DNA from: Nematostella vectensis
Lineage: Eukaryota; Cnidaria; Anthozoa; Actiniaria; Edwardsiidae
Length of the DNA: 64,000 nt
Assembly (NCBI RefSeq): GCF_932526225.1
Contig: NC_064034.1
Coordinates: forward strand, 4,760,001-4,824,000
Direction: 5' to 3'
This document shows positions 44,295-57,967 of the stretch, one piece after another. Position numbers and translations under genes: made by a program. The notes beneath the pieces are model-generated. The model was not told the DNA's origin, ran no database searches, and saw only the letters and a list, made by a program, of their open reading frames with translations. The first letter of the stretch is position 1. The number at the start of each line of letters is the position of its first letter.

Positions 44295-47200
44295 TTTTTA
44301 TCCGGTTAGGCGCCAGGAAATCCTCGGCCGTGCATTAAAAAGGGCATGGTAGTCGATGGCGTATCTACCGTCACACGAGATGATTTGTATATCTTTGACG
44401 AGTAGACAAGGGTTTATGAATTCAGCTTTTGAGGCCAGATGTTATTATTTGTGTGCGTCTTGTCACGTTGTCTCATTGGTTAATCCAACTTGCAACTCCG
44501 TAAAAACTCAAACTGCCTCAGTTAGCATTCATTAAAGGCAAACAGGTGAGCACTCAACCCGATTCGGCTATCATAGTCGGATGACACTATCTCTTCAGAA
44601 ATACAATCTTTTCCGGTATGAGAGCATTCTTCTTCTTTAGTAATTAACCAGATTTTATTTGATGCAGAAAACGAGGTTGCTTAGGTCGTATTTGCTTTTC
44701 GTTGGAACTTGTGCGAGATTTGATATAAAATTCTTGAGACAAACTACCCTCAAGGGCACAAAACGGATCTGTTCCGCAAAATATCTCGCCGCAGCCCGTT
44801 TTTGTGCGCTGGAGCGGATGCTTGGGGTAAAAAATCGTCCCGATCGGTGAAACGGGCAATTATTTATGTTCTAAAATGCCTAACCACTGCTGGGTGGGAA
44901 GGGGAGCTCGTTGTATGCCCTTGTACCCCCTCTCTCTCTTTATCCGGATCCTTTCATCCTGTTGTAGGCTCATGCAAAGGCCCCGCGACTCCACGATATC
45001 AGCATTGTGATGGCTCTTCATATTTTGCTCATACAATATGACATCTTTAGTTCCTTGTAGAGAAAGACATTAACGATTCCTTATCTTGCATTTAGCGGAT
45101 TGGAAATTTTGATTTATCAAACACTTTTGCACTCTTGCAAATTGATGTTTGTTTCTTTTGATTGTTTTTTGAATAACTAGTAGAACAAGAAATGTCTTTA
45201 TAATTTCCTCACAGTAACATGAAAGCGTAGAATCTACTTTACTTTACTTTACTGGTGAGCTTAAATCGTGAGATTTGGAGTATATAAAATCTCTAAACGG
45301 ATAAAAACACCACAAGACATAATGAGTCTCCCGAAACATTATTACGGCACATACAATCGTTGTAATAAAAGAACCTGACAATAAACAAAATATAGGCATT
45401 TTCATATTGAATTGCGACGGAAGCAAACCTCTGCTTTGTCACATTAGAAGTATCATTTTAATTGCTGTTCTCAACAACCTTGTCATAAGCCAGATCTTCT
45501 GGTGCTTAGAGGTTGTAGTTTTGGACGTTTAAATTTGTCAAAGAAAATAAAATAAAAAGATCGACTTGATATTCGTTTGCGGAAGACAAAGTCTTTTTTT
45601 ATTGTCCAGCAAAAAAAGAAATTGCCAGAGATATTATATTGGTGCGTTCAGTATAGCGAGCTCAACGACACCTTTAGTCACAGTTTTGTAATTTCTTCCA
45701 CTATAACCAGATGCAACTTGTTAAAAGAATTGGACTTCCCAACAATACAAGATTTGTGATGTAATTACTTTAATTTTTATCTTTTTGATAGAGACCGCTT
45801 AGACCCAATGGATCATGTTATGTTAGATAATTAGTTTTCTTTTCAAATTTTGTTTCGAAAAAATATTTATGTAGCTATGATAATATGAAGCTGAGATGAT
45901 TCTTGTTTCTATCTGAATGCCAAATAGGAAACTACCTATTAAGAATGAAACCACGATGTACATAATTTGAATAATTCCATTTCAGGTGTGTGGTGTTTTT
46001 GAGTGGTTCATGGTTCAACTAATTACTGGACGTGTGACTCCAATTGATTCATCTGCGATAACCACTCAAAGAAGCCAACATGTAAATTATTAAAGAATAT
46101 TTCCATTAACTGAAGAGCTTTTAACGACAGCAAATAGGAATGAACAATTTATACACAAGAAAAAATGATAAAATTTTTTGCTCTCTGTTATGAGTTCCAC
46201 TAACGAAAAGTTGTAACGTTTCTTTGAAGTGCGTCTTTAGGTATTTATTCTTAGCCTTTTGTGTTTGTTATAATAAATACTGGCTAATGGAAGTATTTTA
46301 GCTCAATGAAGGATTTACGAAAAATAAATAAAGGCTGCTGTATTATCCTCATTTTATCTACCCTTTCCACCTTCGTGGTCTTCTGCCTTTTTTGTCTTCC
46401 ATACTGTAACATTAGCTGGGAAAGGGGTAAATTTATCGTATTGCCTTCGGGATTGTTAAAGGAAGTAAAATGTAAAGGTGGTCGATTGACTGGAAAAGTA
46501 TGATAATCTAATCTAATATTGCCGCAGGGATAGTTTAAAAACAAAGTTACTTAATATATAATGGAAAAACAAAGATGAAATAGGATATTAGACTTGTTTG
46601 GAGGAGACGCCGACTTTTAAATATGCAAACTGGCAAACTGCCTGCGTGCATAAAGAGCTATATACGATTATATTAGATTTATTTATATTAAGAGTTATAT
46701 TTATGCAGGGTATAATTAAGGAACGGGTGACGGGTAAGGAACAGGTAGCCAGGATTTTTAACAGGAGGGGGCCCAAAAGAGACTTTCAAGGCATTTTCTC
46801 CTGTATGAGTTAATGTCTCATACATTTACTGTGTTTTTGGCTGCTAAAGGGGGGGTGTTTTGTTTTTACCTCTTCAGTATTTTTGTGAATTGGGGTTCCT
46901 GTGGCGAAATCACTCGAGACGACTGCGGAGGAGATGGTGAAGCATGGTTTTACAACATCTATTCAACATTATAATTGGAAGCAATAAAGAGGCCTCAAAG
47001 GCAACATACCCGTGATCCTCCACAAAGAGATACGGTGTCTGTAAGGGAGTATATGAGCCACAGGAAGCCCATGCATTGGAAAAACTAGAGCGAGCAATAC
47101 AAAGTTCAACTAATATAAACGTAGAAGAGAGTGATTGCAAGAAGTAAGAAGAAATGTAGATAACATTTCAGCTTATAAAAACGAAAACGAGCTTACGAAA

Positions 47201-47347
47201 AAAGCTGAATAAAGAGGATAAAAAAAAAACAGATTTTGGGGTACCTGGGCTGCAGAAAAACATCGTAAACAGGCCTCGCTTCCGCATCCGATGTTTTGAT
47301 TGGTTGATCTCAAGGCGCCAAGTTTATCTGGAAAAGAACATCTAAAC
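44295..47347. other. Divergent intergenic region between K+ channel and SKP2
   Basis: 3 kb of mostly A/T-rich DNA that should contain both promoters. A short TACTT microsatellite lies at 45235-45251. No further gene is supported. Confidence 0.55.
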
Positions 47348-50300
47348 ATGGCCACCAAGGGAAGGGATCGAACCGGGGATCGCTATCATCGTACAAGAAG
47401 CGCCATAAACGACTCCAAGAATAAAATCCAGCCCAACAACACATCCACAAATAGCACTAGAATAACATGGAGTATGGATGACCCCGCAACAGACGAAGTG
47501 TTCCGTGAATTAGATGTGGACGAACTGAGATGGCCAGAGGAAGATGCGCGAGATTCTAGTCAGGATCTGTCCATTTTACAGCTGAAAAATAAGACCAAAG
47601 TGAGTGCCGTTCCTGACAGATCGCATCACTTCTTTGAAATAACCAGTATTAAAGACTCAGGATCCTCAAATAGGGCTTTATTTTATCAAATACTGAGCTT
47701 TTCGCCATATGTATAGGATTTCCTTTTGGCGCGCATTTCCACATGTTTTGAGAGATGTCCACAAGTATAAAATTAAACAAATCACTTGATTAGAATCTAA
47801 ATTTGTATGAAAACAAAAATGAATAATCTAAAGTGTTGATCATTAGCTAGTCAAAGATCGGCATCGATTGGTGTTGATTTATAGTACACCAGTAAGAATA
47901 TAATTATAAATTAAAGGTCACAGCTACACTATTAAGAATATTGATTGGTCATTGCATTGGTTTTACTATTGATGATGATTATTACTTTTTGTTGTTAAGC
48001 ATGTATTATGATTGATAATTAGTCTTATCAGTTTTTATACTGAATTTTGATTTAAGTTGATAACCACATACAAGTTGGATCCCTACATATTAACCCACAT
48101 GTTTATGTTTTTTTTTTCACAGATTATGGGCACAGGTGTGAGTAGCAGGATAGCTTTTAAAAGATGCAGTCATGGTGCCACCATAAACTGTAATAGGGGC
48201 AGAGACTTGAAGCGTGCATGTAACCACTGTTCACACACCCAACCTAGACAAGACCAGGGTACCAGTGAGCGACCAGGTACTTCTTTAAGATGGCTAATAC
48301 TCTTACAGAAAAATATGTTCTATTGAAACGATGAATTTCAACTCTTCATAGCTATTTGTTGTCCAACCATGGTTGATAATGTTGATGATACTATCATGCT
48401 GTAGCCAGACATTATAAAAAGTAAACAATTTCATGATCTTACTCAACAGATTTGTTTGCACAGCTAGCAGATGAAGTCATATTAGGAATTTTCAAGCTTT
48501 TACCCAGAGACACTTTGATAACATGTGCACAAGTGTGTAAGCACTGGCTAAGTTTAGTGTAAGTATATGGTACACAGTTAATAACCAGATGCTACAGTAT
48601 GTATCAGAACAGGAAATATGGTATATATGTGTGTCATTGATTTTGCCATAGGTATGATGAAAGCCTCTGGCTGACTGTTGACATGTCTAAAGCTAAACTT
48701 CAGCATGGGTTACTAGGAAGAATCCTGCTGCGAGGGACTAGAGTCATGAGAATTGCATCCTCAAGGGTAATACTGTACTTTAATTTTACTTCATAATGAT
48801 TTCTCAATAATCATTAACATGATATTCTTTTTCGTTCTTCAGGTATGTTCCCCTCTCTTGGATGAAAATCTTGGAATATTACCTGGAGTGGCTCCTCTGT
48901 CACCATCAAAGGCAGCATGCAACTCACTCTTCAGGCTGACATACTTGGATGCCACCCTCTGTACATTTGAAGACAGCACTTTACTTACTCTTTTACTGGT
49001 ACTGTACATGCAATGTTCTTTCCTCATTTATTCACTCACTCATTCATTTATTTAAAATGGTATGTTCATTCTATTCCATTGTTCATTCCCTTTTTTCATG
49101 CAGCATTCAAGAAGGCTAAGATGTCTCAGCTTGGATTCCTCTAATTTATCTCTTAGTATATTAAGGTATGTCACAAGCTGTAAAACACAGGAATGGTGAT
49201 GTATTTTTATGTCTGGTGTTGTTTTTTTTAGAGCGATAGGTGACTGCCATGACCTTGAGGTGTTAAATCTTGCCATGTGCACTGGTATCACCCTACAAGG
49301 TGTTAAGGCACTTGTCAATGGATGTAAGCGGTTAGTACACCTACCTTCTCTATTTATATACTGTACTATACTTTGCTATAAAAACATAAATGCTTCTCTG
49401 ACAGTAGTCTCCATTCCACAGACTAACACACTTAAATCTTGCATGGACACATTTGAGCAAAGAATCTATAATTCAGGTACATTATGTAATTGTTTGACAT
49501 TTTTATTGAAGTCCAAAAGACTTATGTTTGTATTCTTATTGTTTATTGATTGTTTGCCACCAGGTGGTCCAAAACCTTCCATTATTAAGGCAGTTGAATC
49601 TCAGTGGTAGTAGAGAGACAATGACAGATGAGGGTAAGAGAGGTGTCTCAAAAGTATAGTAATCAAGTAGACAAGATAGTCCTGCCCCTACCCTCTAAGA
49701 AAAACACCAGCACATTTCAGGGCGGCCATTTCACTTGTTTATATATATTTTATGCAACAGGCAAGAACATGAATATAAGAATGTCTGAGACTCCTTAAAT
49801 AGATATCATATAACTGAGTCAAAGAACATACTTTTTTTTTACCTTTCATGTATAATTGACTTCTCATACAGTATGCTTACTTCTGTTTCCTTGTTGTAGC
49901 TGTCCTTCATTTGATAAGTAACTGCATACATCTGACACACCTGGATTTAAGGTACAGTATACTTAGCACGGAATATAAAAAGATTGAGCTACATAACCAT
50001 AAATTATTTGCATACCAATAACACATTTTTATATTGTCTTATGCAATTTCAGTGATTGTATTCTGATTACTGCAAGATCTCTTCTTGCAATTATCCAAGA
50101 AACAAAAATAGAGCACCTTGCTCTCAGCAGATGTTACAACATCCCTCCTCAAGCATTCAGGTAATTATGATAGCTACTGTTTTCATAAGCTGTTGTTATG
50201 GTCCCTGTTGTTGCACTAACACTGTACTGTATCTGTCCTTGTGTGACTTTGAGCAGAGTAGGGAGAGAGAGGATACAACATAAGTAATTTTTTTTTTCAT

Positions 50301-50497
50301 TTTTTTGCAGTCTTTGTGTGGAGTTGAAAAGTTTAGCAAAGCTTGATGTCTATGGCCTATTGAATGGAGATGGAGTTGAAATATTAAAGAGGCAACTTCC
50401 TGACACCTTTATCAACAGCTGTCTATTCTCCACTATAGCACGGCCTGTCGACAGTAAATACAGAGGAACAATATGGGGTATACGATGCCAGAGATGA
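47348..50497 (+). CDS. SKP2: S-phase kinase-associated protein 2 (F-box/LRR protein)
   Basis: Twelve exons: 47348-47599, 48123-48276, 48450-48558, 48652-48766, 48843-48998, 49104-49165, 49232-49330, 49422-49476, 49564-49633, 49900-49951, 50053-50160, 50311-50497. All junction phases agree; 472 aa. SKP2 is the substrate-recognition subunit of an SCF ubiquitin ligase that marks CDK inhibitors such as p27 for degradation; it acts in the nucleus and cytosol. The F-box is at about 139-175 (LADEVILGIFKLLPRDTL then CAQVCKHWLSLVYDESLW). Leucine-rich repeats follow (LEVLNLAMCTGITLQG, LTHLNLAWTHLS, LRQLNLSGS, LTHLDLSDCILIT, IEHLALSRCYNIPPQAF). The C-terminal tail FSTIARPVDS and GTIWGIRCQR is the feature that separates SKP2 from other FBXL proteins. 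The N-terminal ~135 residues are poorly conserved, with a Cys/His-rich stretch of unknown role. Confidence 0.93.
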
Positions 50498-52836
50498 TAG
50501 CAAAACATAATGGATAAATATTAATAAGATAGTAAAAGCAGCAGCATTGACAGCTGTATTCAATTGCTTGTATTTCATTTACCCAAACTTGTTGTCTTTC
50601 TTTACTGATTTTTAGACATCAAGATCATAGACTCATTATATGCTTTACTTTGAAGCATAGGAGATGTTTAATTTGATTACTGTGCATAGGTTTTTAGTTT
50701 GTCCTCCAAACAGAAGATCTTACAGTATAACCAAACCCAAGCATGGACAAGAGTTGAGGGAAACTGGATTTAAAATGTTATTAGGCAAGACTAGAAACTG
50801 TGGAGGGTCACAGCTCTTAATTAGATTTTAATAGAGACCTGATTATTGGTCTGAATATTTGTACATATACGTTAAATTGTACATATGTTATATTGATTGC
50901 AGTTTTAGAAGATCCTCAAATTTTATTAGGTAATTTTTAAGGAATAAGAAACATTAACCTATAAAGTTGTATAGATTTGATAATTACCTCCCCCCCCACC
51001 CACACTCACAGCCCTGAAATAGCATGGTGACTGTACTTTCAAAACTTTGTCTGGTATTCCAGAGTTGTAGCACTTAAGATAGGGGGCACAATACAAAAAT
51101 ATTAAGAAAATAGTGAGGCCCTGTATTCACGATCAAGATTCCCTTCGTTCTTTAGCCTGCATAGCATCTGACTAGTGCAGGCACCTTGTAAGAATGTCAT
51201 TAGCTAATGCATTTCCCTTTCTCAAGGATATAGATATAGTAAAATTTGTTTTATGGGGGGGGGGGCATGATACGAAGACATTAAATAATGTTGGGAGCAT
51301 AATGAAGGTAGCAATTCAGTACTTCATGTATGGCCATGCAGACCACAACAACAACCAACACCAGCAGGATAGTTGTCCAGTGGTTGTCTTACTGCTCCAT
51401 TTATGTATGCCTGTGTACTTTGATAAAGACAGAAAGCCCATGTCATTGATTTGAAAACTTTAAAAAAAATCATAACTTTGAACATTTATTTAAAACAAAA
51501 TCATATTTTTTTTCAAATTTGCTAGATGATTATGTGATTAATAATTTATAATCTTGAAACATAACACCAGCAAACATACAAAATGTCTACACAATCTGTA
51601 CAACAATTCAAGTTTCTTCTTTGCCTCTCTTTTTTTATTGAAATACAAAATCCATCGTAAGGTTGTGACTAGTAAAATAAAAACATTTGATAGAAATGCC
51701 CTTTGCACTTCTATGGCGATGCTTTGTGGGAAGGGAAGGGGTGACTGGTTGGGGAAGAGAGTAAGGTTGTTGGTGGAGCTTTCTTCATAAATCTTTGACT
51801 TTAGAGACAGGAACTTTTCATTTCCAGATCATCTTTTATATGTAACAATCTAACAAGACAGCATTATTTTAATTCATCAACAAAGTCTTAGATGAAACAA
51901 TGATTAAGCCTTACCGCCAGTATTTCCAATAATCTTTAAGCTATTTTCTGTATTTACACATTGTTTAACAATAGTAATATAAATATTACAAATACTACAT
52001 ACAGAATAAAGGTATACCATCTAATACAACATGGAACTAATAGCATTTTCGGGTCACTACAAAATCAGGGGCCAGTTGAACAGAGCCTGGATAAGTTATC
52101 TGCTAGATAACTTTAATTCAGGCTTTATGAAACCAAATTACACTACTTGGATACCACTAGCTTATCTAGGCGGCTGGCCCCAGGGCTGGAACTAGCAAAA
52201 TTTCACAAAGGACATGGCACCTGCCCAAGCAAAATTTTTTAAGCGATGGCCCTGAAACTGTATAAGATAAAAAAAGTACTACATAAGGCCTCATGATAGT
52301 GAATTTAAGTGAATTAAATTTGTTTTTCAGAACTTTTTTTCAACCCAAAATCTCCTGTTTATTTGTTAATTTTCTTGTATGTTTCCTGATGGGTATAGTG
52401 AAAAACAAGGATCCAGCAAGTCAAAAGATGTCCTACATAAAAATCCCCTAAACCTCTTATTTATATAACTTCAAAATTATTGCATTTCAAAATGATTTGT
52501 ATTCAACAGTAATTTCTATGAGTTTGTATCACAAAGCAACAATCACATTAGAACCTCCTAGAATATCCCTTAAATCTCCCTTTATCTTTTCCCTAAGTTA
52601 TGCAATAAATCAACACCATTTTTACAATGCACTTCACAAAAAAACACTTTGGGTAGTTGTGTGAGACTTTTGCACGTTAGTGTATAGAACAATAATAAAT
52701 AGTTGGACTTAGAGAAATCCTATCATCCAGAACATAGTAGAGGGAGCTTCCCTCTACTTACTTTGCCCAGAAGAAAACTGCTTTATGCAATCATTTCTAA
52801 TATGGGGAAGGCATAGATTATATTGGTGTATTTTGC
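50498..52836. other. Convergent intergenic region SKP2/LMBRD2
   Basis: A/T-rich 3' UTR and spacer DNA. It contains an inverted-repeat element at 52068-52181. TTTATT at 52358-52363 could be the LMBRD2 poly-A signal (minus strand). No gene is supported. Confidence 0.5.
52068..52181. mobile_element. Short inverted-repeat element (GGGGCCAG...CTGGCCCC)
   Basis: 114 bp begins GGGGCCAGTTGAACAGAGCC and ends CTAGGCGGCTGGCCCC, with GGATAAGTTATC and GCTTATCTAGG pairing inside. A fragment of the same family (GGGGCCCGTTGCACAAAGCC) lies at 63021-63055. Confidence 0.55.
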
Positions 52837-55800
52837 TCAAATGTCATCAAATAAATTTTTGGGCGGTTTAGTTGTTGGTGATCTCCCAAAACCACCTACA
52901 GCACGATTATATCTACTTGTTTCAGCATCGTAGTCAGTTTCCGATAAGAGTTCTACTCTGTCATCCTCATTATCAAATCGTGAGTACTTCACTACTTTGA
53001 CGTCACTGCCAGTCAGGTTGGTCTGCGAAGTGGCATGGTCCCGGCTAAGACTGGAGGAGCTTCTGTCTTTTCTTCTGTCTGAGAGACGACTCTTGGCAGC
53101 TTCAGCTCGTTCTGACCAGGTTTCCTAAAAGCAAATGTATACGCAGTTTTTTTGTATAATCCTAGTGATCAATCTTCTTACTGTACTTATTGAATCTTCA
53201 CAATAAACCGAAACAGAAGTTCACAGTATGCTGTGGTTCGTTTTTTTAGTTTATGTACCCACATATAAAATACATTGTCTTAAAATTGTACTTTTAAAAT
53301 ATTACCTTTCTCCCATCCCCTGTAAGATTTTCTCTCTTTCTTCTCTCTGAAAAAAACAAACAAAAACAGGTTGCATGGGCTGAGTTGTGTAACACAGTTG
53401 TAATAACAGACAAAATGTAACATTGGTTCATAACTTTAGGTCTGAAATTTATTGAATGTAAGTACAGTACATGGACGGCGAAACTGGCTGAGGGAGAAAA
53501 GAAAACAACAGTATCTAAAGTTTTTTGGGGGGTACAGAGAATACTCCCTCACCCCTTGTTTCTCTCGTCCATGATGTAATGGGCACCATACCTCGTCTGA
53601 CGAGATCCTTTCCTTCATTCACATATTCTATTGACATGTCATCTTCAATGATGAATGTCTGGAAGCCAAGGAAGTTCAGGCAGCGGGTACCAAGGCTGAA
53701 GTATGTGGCTAGACACACAAGCAGCACACACATTGGGTAATATAAGTTGAACCCCTTGGACACGAATGACAGTACATCCATGTGTCCCATGAACTGTTGG
53801 ATGAAGGAAATGTTTTTTTTTTCAGTAACACCTACTAATCATAACAAAGCACAACAAATTTTAAGTATTGAATAAAAAAGCAGTTTGATTATTGGTACAG
53901 AAGATTGGCCTACTTTTGTAAATGATGTCTCCACCCTTTCAACCGCGCCTGTTACGTGACCATCAAGGTGAATCATTGCCAGAAAGTTGAGTGACAGGGC
54001 ATACGTCAGCCGGCAAAGTAGCCTATTCACACAAATAGGTACAGATAAGAATGGCATCAGTCTACAAGAATGGCTAGAGGATCAAAACTGAGCAATATGG
54101 CCTAACTTTGAAATGCTGTGTTAAATACGGGTGCTAGACTAGAGCCATTTTATTTGCTTGTAATAGACTATAAAAGAAAGCACTCACAGACCACTGAAGA
54201 GTAGACTGTATGGGTCAGTCTGGTGATTAGGTGCAAAGTAGTAATAGTTGAACAGTCGCATCTTAAACACTGTGTAGTAGGAGCATACACACATGTAGGC
54301 AATGACGAAGAAACATATCAGCTGAAAAATCAAATAGAAGCACAGAAACTAAAGATTAGTGGTGTAAAATGAAATAGTGGTGTGAAATGACGTAATCATT
54401 ATCCAATTTATTCAAATTCCATGCTAGACCAAGTTTGCTTACCTCCACATAGAAATAATAGTAGTTTTTCCCAGCAGCATTCACCAAGATGGCAAACAGG
54501 GAGAGGATAGGCTTTGTTGTGAAGAAGGTCACCTCTGACCAAACAAGTGCTAAGGAAAGGAGAACTAAGATTGCGGCCAAGAGGCGCAGAAATATTGGAC
54601 AAAGCCAGATCTTCCAGTACCATTCTGTAAAAGAAACAGCAAAAACTTATCAGTGAACTACTGCACCTTAAAATAGTTCTCTTTACAAAATATTTTATTA
54701 CTCTAAGCTAAATTTCTACAAGTCAAACCTAGATAACTCTAACAAGGATAACTAGAGCCCTCAACTAACTCAAACTAAATTTTGATTCCCTAGGTACTGT
54801 GTAACTAAAACCCTCTGACGGCTACCTCAAACTGTCTTTCATCCCTTAGAAGAGGTTGATTCAATAGGGTTTTACTGTTATTAATAGGGTTTTACTGTTA
54901 TTAATAGGGTTTTACTGTCATTAATAAGGTTTTACTGTCTTTAATAGGGTTTTACTGTCTTTAATAGGGTTTTACTGTTATTAATAGGGTTTTACTGTTA
55001 TTAATAGGGTTTTACTGTTATTAATAGGGTTTTACTGTTATTAATAGGGTTTTACTGTTATTAATAGGGTTTCACTGTTATTAATAGGGTTTCACTGTTA
55101 TTAATAGGGTTTTACTGTCATTAATAGGGTTTTACTGTTATTAATAGGGTTTTACTGTTATTAATAGGGTTTTACTGTTATTAATAGGGTTTACTGTTTA
55201 ATAGGATTTTACTATTATTAATAGGGTTTTACTGTTACTACAGCTTTTAAAGTTTTATTTTGGGTTGAACAAGTGGGGTAATTGTGGCGATTAAAGCAAA
55301 GAGACTTACCTAGAATTGGACTTATACTCTTGCAACAACCAGTTGGTTTCTTGAATGATGACTTAAAACACCTGCACATGATAAGAAAATTGGCATGACA
55401 AGAGGATATAGCAAGCATAAAATGCCATGATTGTCTGCATTTCCAATAATAGAAAAGATTGTTTACTCCAACAAAATATCTCCCATACTTTAGATACTTA
55501 GTAATATAAATTAGAATAGAATATAAATAAGATAAAAAGATTAACATAAAAATATTATTATCATAGCTATTATTATCATCACAATTAAAATTATTATTAT
55601 CGTTTTTTTAATCGTTTACCATCATTACACATAAATGTTTCATTATTTCTATAAACACCTGTCCACATTTCCAGCATTGCGCACAATGTCTTCCAGACCA
55701 AATGCTTTATCCAGCTGCCCATTGTACTGGCACTGTGTACGTCTGGCTGTTTGCACAATGACGATGACACGTTGATGCAATTTTATCAAATTTTTCTCAG

Positions 55801-57967
55801 AGAATGGCTCTTTTATCTTGTTCCCAGTCTCTTTCAAGTAGTCATTGTAGTCTACATAATCATCTGTGCCTCTACTAAACATGGACTCGGACATCTCTGG
55901 ACACTAAAATGGATGTAAGAAATACTTCAAAAAAGGCAGGCACTATGTGTGATAGGAGGAAAAAAAGTTGACCGAACTTTTATGTGCTACTAAATAGAGA
56001 AAATGTACAAGCTGTAGGAAAGTTGTCATACCTTCTTTATGATAGTATCAATACATTCCCTTAGAGGATCATTATAACGGATATTTTCTGATGCTTGTCG
56101 CACTTCCTGTGAATAAAAGTTCATAGGAGTTTAAAAGCTTTTGTACGTTCCTAATGATAAATTTACTTGTAATACTAAGAAAATTTTCAATATACAATAG
56201 ATTACTTGATACAATCAAACATATACGTATAAAGGTTATAGCGGAATTTTTTGTCTTATCATGACCAAATGAAGAAACTGCATTATCATTAAAACAGCTC
56301 AAGCAAACCATGCCCTGTTTAACAAAGTCACAGTGACTAAGCAGAAAAAGCTTGTCAAGAACGAGTTATTGACCATAAATAATCATTTAAGTATGCCTTC
56401 AACCACTCCCACCTCGAGAACATCTGCTAGTTGTTCCTCTGCCTCCTCTCGCTCTACACTCAGTTTGGACACCTTGAAGTATGTATGGGCCAGCTGGTAA
56501 TCTAGACTTGCTGCATTCCAGACATTTCGAGGAATCTCAACCAGGCCATAACCCATAAGTAAGACCAATAATAGTAGACCCCAGGTGTTTGAGGCTGTTA
56601 TACCAATAATTGCAAGCTGCGAACTAACATAAGAAAAGAAACAAGGAAATTTAAAACACTAAGGCAAGAGCTCAAAATCCAGATTATATAATAGATACTT
56701 CTCTTACCCATTAAGTTCTAGGTCTGGGCGCACAATAACGTAAATGAGGAGGACCACAAAAATGATGACATAGCTGCCATACCACAAAGCATTCTCATAC
56801 AGAGCTGTCTTAATTTTTCCCCTTACAGTGAAGTCTCCAGCGTATGAGTATGACTGCATTATTGGGAGAATCAACCTAAATGGAGAGAACAGCAGAACCT
56901 CAATAAGCATGAGTAAATATATAAAAGAACAAATAGGAATAAAATAAATTTTGACAACAGCCACTGAGTTCACATTGCAGAATTTCACAACTTCAATAGT
57001 ACAAGGAACATGTTCCCATGGCAACTGTGAATTCCCATAAGGATATATGTTATAAGAACCTTATATGGGGCAAATGGTCAACGCAGGACATTCCCAAGAA
57101 TAACCTTCAAGATTTTGCTCTTTTTAATCTAAGATTGAGAATAATTTACTGAGATATGCATCTAAAAATAGGACATGGTCTATTTATTGTCAGGAAATTC
57201 AAAAGAAAAATCTGAGATTGCAAGACCGTCTATAAGACTCTAAGATTTCAAGACTGTGTGAAACAAATAACTGATTCTGAAACTTCAACAAGTTTTGCGA
57301 AATTTTGTCAATCTTCAAAAACTTTGCCACCTTCAGATCATTAATCTTTATACTTTACCAAGACAATATCTGTGACGACCAATAAACCACTCTCCATAGA
57401 TCAGGTAGAGCTTGCTTTGGGAGGTAACTCCATGGCGGCAGGCACACAGGAACATCCTGACCTGGTGTTGTTGATGCAGGTGTTGGGTGTCCAGTTCCAT
57501 TTGGTGGCGAAGTTGTACTTGAATTACTTAATGTTACCAACTGGAAAAGTCTTGTTGTATTTTGTATTGGCTTGTTTTCAAGTAAGCATTTCCTATAGAA
57601 TGTCTATAAACATAAAAAGAATGAATCAATCAATCGCACAGGTAAGAAGACAGCGAATTTTGAGATTATCTAGTCATTAACATCTGTAAGAATCATAAGT
57701 GTTTGATTATCATTAATATATAACATGCGCATTGATATAAATTTACAATGTAAGCGCTTGCTGATGACAGTGTATTTAGTTAAAGTTACTCACATCGGAA
57801 ACGTCTAGCGGAAGCACTTCTACAATAACAAAAGAGAAATACCAAGCCACGAAGACAGCGATAGTGACTAAGATATGCTGTTTACGCCAGTTGCCAAAAT
57901 AATGCAATAGACAAAGAGTCAAAACGAAGCAGAGAATCATCTCTATCGCCAACGATGCCCCACTCAT
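52837..57967 (-). CDS. LMBRD2: LMBR1 domain-containing protein 2
   Basis: Thirteen exons on the minus strand: 57967-57794, 57540-57359, 56875-56708, 56623-56413, 56106-56032, 55903-55659, 55371-55310, 54624-54443, 54321-54188, 54022-53914, 53793-53592, 53346-53306, 53124-52837. All phases agree; 690 aa, close to the human length. It is a multipass membrane protein of the LMBR1-like family. In vertebrates LMBRD2 has been linked to beta-adrenergic receptor signalling (established literature, from memory). Visible landmarks: N-terminal TM in [65 protein letters not shown], a cytosolic coiled coil ([15 protein letters not shown]), [36 protein letters not shown] and a charged C-terminal tail ending [12 protein letters not shown] lies upstream in divergent orientation. 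Intron 7 carries a 20-bp minisatellite. Confidence 0.95.
54862..55238. repeat. 20-bp minisatellite, ~19 copies
   Basis: The unit TTAATAGGGTTTTACTGTTA repeats ~19 times with few substitutions (TCACTG, GTCA, GTCT) in LMBRD2 intron 7. Confidence 0.95.

Noticed and set aside
47363-47373. tRNA B-box-like GGGATCGAACC (antisense)
   Set aside because: No A box or foldable cloverleaf around it, and it lies in SKP2 exon 1.
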